Positions 54,273 to 64,000 of a stretch of DNA of 64,000 nt are shown in pieces (position 1 is the first letter of the stretch; every line of letters starts with the position of its first letter). The notes below the pieces were generated by a model. That model was not told where the DNA came from, did not search any database, and saw nothing but the letters and a program-made list of their open reading frames with translations. This DNA is from Durusdinium trenchii (taxonomy: Eukaryota; Sar; Dinophyceae; Suessiales; Symbiodiniaceae), in assembly GCA_963970005.1 (NCBI GenBank), contig CAXAMN010005225.1:66833-130832 (forward strand), given 5' to 3'. Made by a program: the position numbers and the translations under genes.

Positions 54273-57200
54273 GTGATGTCCAGCGACTCTACTTGCCTCG
54301 TGATTTCAGGGGCATATACTGCGGACTTCCAGGCTCCGCTTGCTCCGCTTTGCTCACCCGGCGCGCGTCGTTCTGTTGGTGCGAGGACAGATGAATATGA
54401 CATCCTATCCAAACTTGGCCTTCGCGATGAACGCAGGGGAACCTTGTTCTTAACGTGTGGAGCTCTTGGATGCTTTCATTATTGCTGAGTCTCACTGGCT
54501 CTCCTCTACAAATGGAATTGCCAAGGAAATCCTGGACAAGTTGGCACTGCAGGCCATTTATCTTTGACGTGTGAGGAATCGCCTCGAACCGCTTCTCAAA
54601 CCGCTCGCGGGATCTCGCGGGCTTGCAGCAACAAGGACGCTACTAGGTGGAGTCTAGTTCACCTTAAATTTCCTCAAACGTCTAGGAGCAAAATAATTAG
54701 TGCGAGTGCTTCTTCAAGGAAGCTAGGGTGGCGGAGGGGTGCTCCCTTGAAGAAGCCCCAGCTATCCTGCGTCCAAGGCCGTAGCTTACTTGCAGGTAGT
54801 AGCTACCTCTCCCAGTACCTCTCCCTTACTTAATTAAGTAGGCGCCTACAAAATTAAGTAGGGAGGGGGGGAGCAGGCTTTAAGCAAACACACGTTGACT
54901 TTCCTAGTTCGAGTTTCCGGCTTGAGGCGATTTGCTCAGATACCATTAGAAGCTCCTTAACCGATGCTGAGCGGGCGTCCTGCACATCATCAGGCCCTGA
55001 GATTCATGATTCGAAGTTCAATGGTAGTAACAAGTGCCACGCTAGTAGTAACAGGTGCCTTACTAGTAGGAACAAGAAGCTATTAGTAACAAGTGGCTCC
55101 AGTGTTCCAAAGCGCAACAAAGTCCGCGTGACAACATGACCACTCCCAGCCCTTTTCATTTCAATATCACTGGCGTTCCCAACCCAAACCACTCCATCAC
55201 TCTTTAGAACCTGGTTGCTTGTGCCGCCAGGCTCGTTGAATGGTGTAAGTGGCACGATTTCGCAGCTGGAGCAAAGTATGACAGCAGCATGGCGTGCGTT
55301 TGGGCACCTCCAGTCACTCACAGAGAGCTTCACAAAGTACGGACTTTTTCGATCCCTCATAGACGTCATAGACCTTGTTTCCACTCACCGGCTGAAACAT
55401 ACGCATTGTCACCAGGAAGACGTTTGTGCCATAGGCTGCTCAAGGTAAAGAGCGTTGAGCGTAAAGTAAAGCAACATTGCATTCGGCTCAGCAGTCAACC
55501 GGCAGTTGCCGTAGGTAAGGACCCTGGATGCGTGGCGGGAATGTCCTACCCACAATGTTCTTCATTGCACTTGGACTTCGCAACTGTTTCCCTCCAATTG
55601 TCCTCCACTTTGTTCATTTCACCGGTTCATTCGACCAAGGGAGGAGTTGCTGACTAGTCTGTTTCCTTGTCAATCACTGACCAAGGATCCAACACAAGCA
55701 TTGCAGCTAGCTGGTGGGATTCCCACGCCCACTAGTGCAATTTGGCTGCAGGAATTTGGCATCCCAAGACATGGCAGCAAATGATGTAGGATCGATGCTT
55801 TCCATGGCGACCGAAGGTTGCTCTCACTTCCCTTATGCTACATAGGTCAGCACCGTGTAAGATTGTCGAACTTCCGAGGTCATGGCTGAAGTGTCAAAGT
55901 ATTTGACACCGGTGCCTTAGTTTAAGTGGACGGTGGACGGATTGTACAATCGTACAGGTTTGTGTGGGTTAGGGTCAAGTCCCAGAACGCACGTCAGAAC
56001 TCCCGGCCCTTCCAGCCTATTCGAGCCATTTTTGACGACAAAATTGATCGATGCCCCATGGCTGAAGGAGCCATGGCACGTCTCTCAAACACCTTCTGAG
56101 GTGTGCACTAGCTCATGCAGTCCACCCACGCAGCTTGGCATGTTTAGGGATTGGCTGAACTGACCACGCTGATATTTTGACAACGATTGGTTTGCATCCT
56201 CGAGTTGGAGGCCATCAGGCCATAGCTCTTAGGTTGGAGGCCATCGCAATTAGTAACTCAAAAGAATATGGTTTCTTTGATTTATGCATATTTAAGCTCA
56301 TTTTTGGACTCTCCTCCCAAGAGCCAGGTCGAGAACATATGACTACAGTCCCCCACCTGATGCTCCCTTGCTGCAACTGGGAGAGATTGGAAGAATTCGC
56401 ATGTCGTAAAGACACGCGAGTTTGCCCAGGCTCGGCCACAGAACACACATTTTCTCAAGTAAGCCGGCACAGTGCCCCAGGTCTTTGTTAACATGATGGA
56501 CATCCTGGGGCCCCTTAGTTGGTTTTTGAAAGGGCAGATGTATAGAGGGGTTGGAGGCCATCGCTAGTAGGTTGGAGGCAATCGCTACTAGTAATTTCAA
56601 TTATATAGATTCTAATTAAATTCTAATTATATAGATTCTAATTAAATTCTAATAGCTTCTTGTTACGACTAGTAAGGCACTTGTTACTAGAAGCGATGCA
56701 CTTGTTACTAGAAGCGATGCACTTGTTACTACTAGCTTCTGTTTACTACTAGTGAGGCACTTGTTACTAGAAGCGATGCACTTGTTACTAGGCATAATGC
56801 GTTTCACTCCGCTCAGGCTCCGTGGGCATCAGCCTATCAGCGTCTTTCTTCGAGGTTGCCCAGGCCGCTGTGGATGCAAAACAATACAGAACATGGAACA
56901 CTGGTGGAACACTGGTACGTGCCAATGTTCTACTGACTTGCTATGATTAAGCATATCTAGATAGCAGGCTTCAATTGAATGCCTGGGACGAAGCATCATG
57001 CCCATACAATGCCAGATATTGCGCGCCTTGGCATTGTGTCGAGCACTCCAATCACATCCAATCACATCATTCACTCACCCTTTGACAATTTGTTTGCCCA
57101 AGGTGCCTTTCCCAGGCATCAGTGCCTTGGCTTCAAATGTTGAGAATGTTTGATCAGATTCGGTATTTTTGCTTGCCCCGTCGATCAGCATGTGAGTTGA

Positions 57201-60200
57201 CCTTTCTTTTCTCAGCCTGCTTTCAAAAATGTGGGTCATCTTGAAACACAGCAGGAGTACTGTGAGGAACATCTCCGGACTTGACCTGCAGGCCTGCAGG
57301 CTGGCCCTGCACACCTTTGCCTACCACAGCTGAATAATTCCCTGGTGACGCAGTTGGGGAGTGTGAACCGTGGTAGCACAGCTTGAGTGGCTGAGAGTGA
57401 ACCCTGGTGGAAACTAGAGACGAATGGGCTCAAATTGCCACTCACCCCCTGATAACTTGAGGGTTCAACCCCTACAAGCCTGAGTAACCAACCCACACTT
57501 TCACACAACTTGCATGGCTTAGGATATCAAAGCAGTTAGATGCCATCGCCTCCTCCAATGCCACAGCCACCGCACTGGCAGAAGTGAACAACGTGTCTTG
57601 ATCCTATCTCTTTGAGATCGCTTCAGACGGCGGGCAGGTCAGGCATGGGTTTGGTGCTTTCTGCCTTGAGTGTCATTGATCAGGTGTTGATCGTTGATCT
57701 ATGCACTTGTCACCAGGAGGAGTTGATTTCTCTACTACTGTAGTGCAAAAGCTTCATTCCTGAGGGTGGTGCTTCAGTGCACAATGATGTTCACTGCTCA
57801 AAGCTGAGCGAATTCTTCACTCAGCGAGCTCAAAGAACACACTGGACTACACATCACCATACACCACATGATTGCATTGCCCTTCACTAGGTGTTTCTTA
57901 ATTTGAAACATCCACCCCCGTTTTGAATTAGAACACTGTTGTGGTAAGTCCATTTCTCGCTTCCGACCTGGCAAGTGAGATTGGTTAAATTGATCGATGT
58001 TTGGATTTTGAAGAAATCCCAAGAATGCGATGTCTCTCTTCCCCTGCACCAGTTGCTCCGAGGCAGCAGGCTCCATCCTCAACAGCCTGGATTCTCTCGG
58101 CGTGGTGGCCTTTCTGGCATTGATTCTGGGACACTCGATTTGTGAAATTGTGCGAAAGCCGAACGTCTTGCAAAGCTGGTGATTGCCTTGACTATCCGAA
58201 TAAAAGGTGTTTGCTTGGTTGTACTTTGGTATTTCTGGGAAGTTTGTCAGTTCCACCAGGGTCTTCGAGCGAATGCAGTTGACACTTGAAACTTTCAGAG
58301 CAGTTGAGTGACTTGAGTGCCACTCCATAAAGGCGAAGAGGTGCACATGGAGGTTGGAAGGGGGTTGACTCCAGCGTCAGCGCTGAAAGAGTACGTGATG
58401 GAAACTGAGGCGTGCTCTACATGGCTTTGGTGCGCTTCTTTGCAAAGCCGGTGGTAGCTTGGACATGGAAGACGTGATGCCAAGGGAAGATGTGAAAGAT
58501 GAAAGTGCTTTAGCGTCCTTGCTCCTAGTAGCGATACGGTTCCTAGTAGCGATGCCAGGAAGCTACTAGTAGCTTCTTGTTACTAGTAGTAAGGCCGGGA
58601 GCTACTAGTAGCGTCCTTGCTCCTAGTTCTCTCCAAACAGCTCCATTTTCTTCACGAACCGCTCGCGGCCATCCTAGATGATGGATCATTTGTCAGATTC
58701 GATTCTGAATGGGAACATTTGAGCAGCCGCCAAAACGTGCAATGAATCTGAAGAATTGGCAAACCTGCAAAAGCAATAACCTTGCTTGACGGTGCGTTTT
58801 GGCAGGCGCTCATATGAACAGTGTATGTTTGGACACAGGAGCCTAAAGCACTTGGAACGAAGAGTGTTGGAACATGCTGGAACTTTGTGACCCTCCAAAA
58901 CCACTAGTAGCGATGCCCGTTGCTCCTAGTAGCGTCCTTGCTCCTAGTAGCGATGCCAGGAGCCCCTAGTAGCGTCCTTGTTCCTATATGCTTCCAGGTG
59001 TGGCTCTCCATTTTGCTCATCTTCCTCTTATTCCTGGCTGGTGGAGCTGTAGCCCTCCTCAAGTCCATTCAGTGTGCTGAGGCCATCAGAGACATTTTGA
59101 GTGGTCTCTTGGGCCTCGAGAAGTTTGGTAGTAGCTCCTAGTAGCGAGGCCAGGAGCTACTGGTAGCGTCCTTGCTCCTAGCGTTCTTGTTTGTAGTTCA
59201 GTCGATCCAGTGCCTATTGCCTATGACTGCATTCACGGGCACCCAAGCAAGACCTGCTCAGTGACGATTTTCTGTGATGAATTCATGGAGTGCGCAATTT
59301 GCGCACTGAGCCGTTTGACCTGGCTGTGCCTTGGAGGGGTTCCTTTTTCCCAGTTCATATTTAGGCAGTCAGACCGTGACACCGGATGAGGTTGTGTCGT
59401 AGAAGTGGTAAGAGGCAAGAGCTGAAAAAAAGAGCTAAGCTCAAAACCAAATTGATCCAAGGGTCAGACACATCCGACGCTTATATAAATTGGATTTTTC
59501 CTTGGACAAGGAATCAAAGAAAGGAAGAAACGACAATAATCAGGCCTTACTCCAGAGGTCCTGTTAACAGGGCCTTGCTTCTAGTAGTAAGGCCAGGAGC
59601 CCCTAGTAGCGTCCTTGCTCCTAGTAGCGATGCCAGGAGCCCCTAGTAGCGTCCTTGTTCCTCTCTCTTTTTCTTTTCAGCTTGGTTTCATTTAGAATGT
59701 GGAGGCCAGCTTATTGGACTCCACTGGGCAAGTTCTCAATGTCGTGGAGAATGCGACAGGCCGAGCAAGCTGTGACTTTACAAATCCACCTCTGTTCAAA
59801 GACATATATATATATATACACTGTTTACAAAAGCGGTCATATTTTTGCTTGTTTTGCCTGAGGTTTGGGTGATACTTTTGCTGCTCCAAGCTTGACGTGT
59901 GAACCCTTTGGCTACGCAATCTCCAACCAGGATCTGCGGACCGTGCTGCGGATTGTCGGCTTCATGGCAGGAGAGCGGATGTGAGGGCGCTCTAGTCATA
60001 GAGAAATCACGATCGTTCAGGAGAAGGAAGCAAGAAGGGAAGGCAAAGAATGGTTTAAGGTCTAAGGTCTACGGGCACGGCTTCCGGCTTCCCCAAAAGT
60101 CTAGGAACCAAAGCTAGGGGAAGCTTCCTCGAAGCCCAAGCAGGGAGTGTGTCCTAGCCACATACTAGTCCTATTTCTCCTCATCGCCTACTTTTTGTCA

Positions 60201-60990
60201 AAAAAGGTGATAATCGGACAGGAACAATTTTAAAGAATGAAATAAAGTCCAATCGAAAGAAGACATGTCCTTGTTCGTCCATGGTGAAACCAATTGAGTT
60301 GAAGAGCAGTGCCTTTGAAAACAGCGGAGAAAAGATCATCGCGTCTTACATGTTCCATTTTTCTGCTGAAGCACAAGTTTCTCACGAATTCTATAATCTT
60401 CTGAGGCTACGTCCTACTTGGCTTTGCAGTCCTGTGGATGCTGCTGGTGATTTGTTTACGTGGCTGGACTTGGATAGAGCTTTCTGATTCCCTGGGGCCT
60501 TCGCGGGAGAGGGTATTGCTCGGAGAATGCATGTTCAGAGTGACAAATCAAGATTTCTATAAGCCGGTGCCAAGTCACGGCTTCTTCTTGTTTTTTTTTG
60601 GTCTCAAGTTTCAACAACATCTAGGAAGCAGATCATCAAGCCCGGGCCCTTCTACGTCCTAGCTTAGTAGCTTCCTATCTTAGTGGCTGTCGTACTGAAC
60701 CCACACATAAGCCTACTACCGCCTACCCCTTGGGTACCAAAAAGTTACGTTAGACTTGTTTTTTCTGACATGCTCAGTTTTGAAAAGAGGCATCTTTTCG
60801 ATCTCAGGCAGCCGCGTGCGGCTGGCGATCGCCCATGCCTGAGTTAGCAGTGAGATGTTGTGAGCGTTGCACGTCACACTCTGCTCGAGAGGCAGTGAAT
60901 GAAGTTGCCGCCGAGTTCACCGCCGCACATCCCACTGTGAGACTTGGCCAAAAGCTGTGGTTTCGAACTGAGTAGCAAGAAGCTACTAGT
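54273..60990 (+). CDS. Possible choline-transporter-like (SLC44-type) membrane protein
   Basis: Exon 54273 onward, after a TTACACAG acceptor, reads DVQRLYLPRDFRGIYCGLPG, resembling the signature stretch D-x-x-R-L-x-x-P-x-D-x-x-G-x-x-C-G near the first membrane segment of SLC44 transporters. About 55210-55375 reads GSLNGVSGTISQLEQSMTAA and FTKYGLFRSLIDVIDLV. About 58998-59122 holds a hydrophobic helix, VWLSILLIFLLFLAGGAVAL. About 59700-59800 (LLDSTGQVLNVVENATGRAS), 59905-59980 (GYAISNQDLRTVLRIVGFM) and 60880-60975 (NEVAAEFTAAHPTVRLGQK) also look coding. Most of the roughly ten membrane segments of the family are not found, and the pieces are far apart. Two or more genes are equally possible. 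Confidence 0.38.
54640..54890 (+). repeat. Family C element, copy 3, with internal hairpin
   Basis: It carries CGTCTAGGAGCAAAA, then AGCTATCCTGCGTCC and CTTACTTAATTAAGTAGG as in copy 1. An extra insert has GCTTCTTCAAGG (54708-54719) pairing exactly with 54745-54756. Confidence 0.7.
55018..55098 (-). repeat. Family B variant array
   Basis: GTAACAAGTGCCACGCTAGTA and related TTGTTACTA-subfamily modules in minus orientation. Confidence 0.82.
56205..56260 (+). repeat. Family A repeat, two to three units
   Basis: Plus-orientation units, the first with a shifted tail (CATCAGGCCATAG). Confidence 0.78.
56545..56790 (+). repeat. Family A units, AT-rich tandem repeat and family B variant array
   Basis: Two A units (56545-56590) lead into a 27-bp AT-rich unit present about twice (ATTATATAGATTCTAATTAA, 56600-56652), then B-variant modules (GGCACTTGTTACTAG, AAGCGATGCACTTG) to 56790. 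Confidence 0.88.
58508..58630 (+). repeat. Family B array
   Basis: Forward modules, several with GAGCTACTAGTAGC. Confidence 0.88.
58900..58990 (+). repeat. Family B array
   Basis: Forward modules end about 10 bp before the exon with the hydrophobic helix. Confidence 0.87.
59125..59195 (+). repeat. Family B array
   Basis: Forward modules begin at the end of the same exon, so the exon is flanked by B arrays on both sides. Confidence 0.85.
59572..59665 (+). repeat. Family B array
   Basis: Forward modules alternate GGCCAGGAGCC, GTCCTTGCTC and GATGCCAGGAGCC. Confidence 0.88.
59800..59822 (+). repeat. TA microsatellite
   Basis: (TA)n run directly after a coding-like stretch. Confidence 0.88.
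60060..60240 (+). repeat. Family C-like element, copy 4 (diverged)
   Basis: CACGGCTTCCGGCTTCCCCA, AGTCTAGGAACCAAAG and a GGAAGCTTCC palindrome recall copy 3, but the tail differs. Confidence 0.45.
60570..60770 (+). repeat. Family C-like element, copy 5 (diverged)
   Basis: CACGGCTTCTTCTTG, CATCTAGGAAGCAGATCAT and TACGTCCTAGCTTAGTAG follow the family C order. Confidence 0.5.
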
Positions 60991-61068
60991 AACAAAGGGC
61001 ATCGCTACTAGTAACAAGAAGCTACTAGTAGCTCCTGGCATTTCTACTAGGAACAAGGACGCTACTAC
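60972..61068 (-). repeat. Family B array
   Basis: Minus-orientation modules directly follow a coding-like exon. Confidence 0.88.
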
Positions 61069-61464
61069 TAATTCGCAAGAATTTAGTCAAGTCCAAGTAA
61101 AGGCAGCAAGCCAGTAGAGATTCTGTTTACAAGATAAAGATAGCACCTCAGTTGCGTCACGTCCCACGCACGACCACACTGGCATCACTCCACTGAAGGA
61201 TTACCATCAATCAACTGCTGAAAGAGCGAGACAAATGAGAGTGACTTTGTATTTTTCAATCAAGAACTGTCTCTATAAGTTCCTTTTATGTCATCACATT
61301 GAACATCCTCACACCAAACATTACAGATCTTCTCATCACATTCTTGATTGCAAATCTCCACATGACAGAACACCAAACATACACACTTGGGAAGTTGCGT
61401 GCGGACACGATGGGCGGTTTGCCACACGCCGGCCTAAGTAAAAACCTAAGGTACCAGGCTAAAC

Positions 61465-61665
61465 AAAGTAGGTGGAGGCCATTACATTTAGGTTGGAGGC
61501 CATCGCAAGCAGGTTAGGCGGCCATCGCTAGTAGGTTGGCAGTCATCGCTAGTGGGTTGGCTACTGCAACTGCAAAAGCAAAAACATTCAAGGTTGGAGG
61601 GTTTCACTAGTGAGTGGAGGCCATCACCACAAGGTTGGAGGCCCACGCTACAGGCTAGGCCCACG
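61465..61665 (+). repeat. Degenerate family A array
   Basis: About eight + orientation units with many indels and a 50-bp non-repeat insert. Confidence 0.82.
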
Positions 61666-61837
61666 AGAAACAAGACTACAAACATACATTTAACAAAAAA
61701 CAAAAGCCAGAACAAAATTAAAATTCAAGAAGCATACTGAAAAAAAACTACCTAAATCTACGACACATTTGTCTATGCCCACACCCCACCCAAACCGGAT
61801 AGCTACAAGCACAGCTACTGTACCAGGGTCATTAGCC

Positions 61838-61985
61838 GATTCAGAAACCAACCGATCAGGCAACTACGATTCAGAAACCAAAACAGCTGATTCAGAAACT
61901 ACGATTCAGAAACCAAAATGGCCGATTCAGAAACCAAAGCAGTCGATTCAGAAACCAAGTTAGACTGTTCAGAAACTAAGCCAAG
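61838..61985 (+). repeat. GATTCAGAAACCAA tandem repeat
   Basis: About eight copies of a 14-15 bp unit. Confidence 0.92.
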
Positions 61986-62370
61986 ATAATAGCGTTCCAT
62001 GTGGATGCAAAGGGCTTTTTACATTCAGTCAAGTAAGAAGTAGTGGTGGACGGCAAGAGGAGTGTGGGGTGCGGGGGGGGTGAGGGGGGGAACCATGGCC
62101 AAGATAAAAACGTTCCGTGTGGATGCAAAGGGATTTTACATTCATTCATATATGAGTTAACTTGTATCAACAGCATCTGGCTGAACAGAGTGGAGGGTAG
62201 GAGCAGTGTGGAGTGGTGGGGGTGTGGGGTGTGGGGGGGTTCATGGCCAAGATATATAATAACGTTCCCATGTGGATGCAAAGGGCTTTTACATTCAAGA
62301 ATTAGTGGCGGACGGCAGGAGGAGTGTGGGGTGGGGGGGCGGGGGGAATCATGGCCAAGATAATAACGTT
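61980..62370 (+). repeat. Minisatellite, four units of ~110-150 bp
   Basis: Each unit opens with CCAAGATAATAACGTTCC-like sequence, continues TGTGGATGCAAAGGG and a TTTTACATTCA segment, and ends in a G-rich stretch with ATGG. The second unit has a 40-bp insert. ORFs across it are by-products. Confidence 0.92.
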
Positions 62371-62404
62371 TCTCCTGTTGCTTCGCGGAGAGATTTTGCA
62401 TCGG

Positions 62405-62681
62405 TGGCACTACCACCAACTACTACTACCACTACTACAACTATGACTACTACTACTACTACCACTACCACCCTACCACCACTACTACCACTACTACCAC
62501 TACTACCACGACGACGACGACTACTACTACTACTACTGCTACCACTACTACTACTACTACTAATACTACTACTACTACCACTACTACCACTACTACTACT
62601 ACTACTTCTACTACTACTACTATTACTACTACTACTACTACTACTATCACTACCTGTACCACTACCACTACCACTACCACC

Positions 62682-62716
<35 letters not shown>

Positions 62717-62762
62717 CACTACCACTACTACTACTTCTACTACTACTACTACTACTACTACC
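62405..62762 (+). repeat. CTA/CCA trinucleotide microsatellite, ~360 bp
   Basis: Almost pure ACT and ACC triplets with a few interruptions (ACGACGACG). The poly-Leu and poly-Val ORFs on the two strands are artefacts. Confidence 0.97.
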
Positions 62763-62794
62763 CGGGTCATCAGTTTCTTCTTTTGGAAATGTTT

Positions 62795-62892
62795 TTGGTT
62801 TTGGTTTCCTGGTTTTGGTTACCGAGTCAGCGCTTTTGGTTACCGAATCATAGTTACCGAATCAGACCGTTTGGTTACCGAATCAGACGTCG
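62795..62892 (+). repeat. TTGGTTACCGAATCAG tandem repeat
   Basis: Four to five copies. The unit resembles the reverse complement of the GATTCAGAAACCAA unit at 61838-61985, so the two blocks face each other across about 800 bp. Confidence 0.85.
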
Positions 62893-63169
62893 ACCCTGTA
62901 CCAGGCAAGGGGGCACGCACCGGGGCAACCGGCCCTTAAGAGCTACAGCTGCTCAGACCAAAATCAAAAGATTAACTGTGACTCCAAGGGTTCCACACAC
63001 AGGCGCATCACCTCGCCCGGTCAATGTCTACAATTCTTGTCAGTTCCTGTTGCAGGGAGTGGTTGCCCCTTGCCTTGCTTGTTCCCTCGCTGAGCTTCCA
63101 GAATGTTTAAGCAAATTTTTTTTTGATTAAGTTTGATCACGTTCTCGAATGCCAAAATCCCATATTTGT

Positions 63170-63240
63170 GAAACAAAACTACTAAGTTGGTCGCTACTGG
63201 TAGTAGGTCGGAGCCCATTACTAGAAACAAGAAACAAACC
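63170..63240. repeat. Degenerate family A/B insertion with 10-bp direct repeats
   Basis: GAAACAAAAC (63170-63179) and GAAACAAACC (63231-63240) enclose a diverged module pair. Confidence 0.55.
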
Positions 63241-63369
63241 CAAGCATGTTGTTCGCAGCGCTGTGGCGTTTGTTTCCATCGCAGCTGCCCGGCTCCGTCT
63301 ACTCTGGCTCCATGGGTTCCCGTCCCTCGCGGCACCATGCAGCACCGGCAGTGGCAGTGCGTCCGTCCG

Positions 63370-63744
63370 CAGCGCCCGGCTGGAGGGTTTGCATTCGCTT
63401 CGTTGATGGAGGGGAAATGCAGCTGGAAGTTAGCCCAAAGAGGACCCACAGCACTCATAACGCCGGTTGGACACACGGTACAGATAGACTGTTGATAGAT
63501 CCACAATTTGTCGCGTGCGTGCTGTTTGCTGAATGCTCGAATGAGCCAGATCCGTATTTCCTTCCCCTTTGGGCCTCAAGTGTCCAGGCCACTGGAGGAG
63601 TTGCTCTTGATGATCTCGCAGAAGTTGGACAACTTTCCTGTGAAGTATTTGAAGCTACCCTTGGAAAGTGCGAGTTCATCGAGCATCCTCACTTGGAAAG
63701 ATGGGGAGCAAAGCCTCGAGGCGCACTTTGTGCAGCCTTTCTGA
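63370..63744 (+). CDS. Partial gene, unknown protein
   Basis: From about 63551 the frame reads FPFGPQVSRPLEELLLMISQ, KLDNFPVKYLKLPLES and SILTWKDGEQSLEAHFVQPF to TGA at 63742. Its balanced charged composition favours this frame over the two overlapping ORFs. A short preceding piece at about 63390-63425 (FVDGGEMQLEV) may be another exon. No family is recognised. Confidence 0.42.
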
Positions 63745-63924
63745 CCACAGGTTCATGCAGGTCTGCAAGCTGGTTGACTTTTAGACGTATTGACTTAGAC
63801 CGTTGCCCTGTTTGGTTCAGCTCTGGGCACTGGGATAGCCAACCTCCAACCTGGTGTCAACCAGCCGACCTTGGGAGACCCAAAGAGAAATCAAGATACA
63901 CTTTTTACATATAAAAATGCATTG

Positions 63925-64000
63925 TTTCTAATAGCTTCTTGTTACTACTAGTAAGGCACTTGTTACTAGAAGCGATGCACTTGTTCCTAGTAGCTTCTTG
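63925..64000 (+). repeat. Family B variant array, runs off the window
   Basis: TTGTTACTA-subfamily modules (AGCTTCTTGTTACTACTAG, GGCACTTGTTACTAG, AAGCGATGCACTTG) continue to the window end. Confidence 0.9.

Larger units (their letters stand above)
55660..58500. other. Mostly unassigned; long minus ORF at 57798-58346
   Basis: The longest ORF is 182 codons on the minus strand (57798-58346). It has no recognised motif and a mixed composition, and all other exons are on the + strand, so I do not call it a gene. Family A units occur at 56205-56260 and 56545-56590. Confidence 0.35.

Noticed and set aside
57798-58346. 182-codon minus-strand ORF
   Set aside because: No motif is seen and it would be the only minus-strand gene. 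Kept only as a note under the unassigned region.
62272-62853. 193-codon poly-Leu ORF and the opposite poly-Val ORF
   Set aside because: They are products of the CTA/CCA trinucleotide microsatellite.

Overview
The window looks like intron-rich nuclear DNA of a dinoflagellate, most likely a Symbiodiniaceae-like species. The grounds are direct. Coding sequence is split into many short exons. Nearly every acceptor I could place is AG followed by G. Some donors are GC rather than GT (2903, 16406, 46472). No bacterial-style gene runs from start to stop over any length. One 12-nt match to the 3' end of the dinoflagellate spliced leader sits directly before an ATG (30173-30184). All recognisable exons lie on the + strand. 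The species call is inference; the exon structure is seen.

Gene layout from left to right: a SAM methyltransferase of the METTL13/spermidine-synthase type (1518-3576); a PH-domain start (4081-5082) that probably belongs to the formin whose FH1 and FH2 exons follow (5690-13587); a coiled-coil protein (13840-17000); an isolated exon (18229-18395); a long pentatricopeptide (PPR) gene with a possible Smr-like 3' end (20297-29330), interrupted by a decayed LINE fragment (22430-24245); a repeat-rich stretch with no gene (29340-34800); an unrecognised gene (34818-36830); uncertain exons (38160-39503); a Cys-containing helical protein (41871-44340); a WD40 protein (44930-48935); single exons of unknown genes (49388-51840); a 161-codon open exon (52952-53437); a possible choline-transporter-like membrane protein (54273-60990); a simple-repeat region (61838-62890); and a last partial exon (63370-63744). 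The genes have unrelated functions and share only strand and repeat content.

The striking content is a modular interspersed repeat system in introns and spacers, in both orientations, in roughly 60 places. Every module is a variable 9-14 nt prefix plus the same 8-nt suffix GCTACTAG (or GCTATTAG, ACTACTAG). Five prefixes recur: GTTGGAGGCCATC (family A, 21-bp unit); and GAACAAAGGGCATC, GAGCAAGGAC, GGGCTCCTGGCCTT and TAACAAGAA (family B modules B1-B4). In one array the four B modules repeat in fixed order with an exact 79-bp period (12091-12410). At about twelve sites the array is bracketed by a 9-20 bp direct duplication of otherwise unique sequence, as expected of inserted DNA with target-site duplication. 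One such insertion splits FH2-region coding sequence of the formin (6865-7000). I read this as an introner-like or insertion-generated modular repeat family. That reading is inference and needs orthologue comparison.

Exon boundaries are hand-read. Phase agreement was checked only where stated. Two runs of N (12570-12579 and 28034-28043) are assembly gaps inside repeat arrays.
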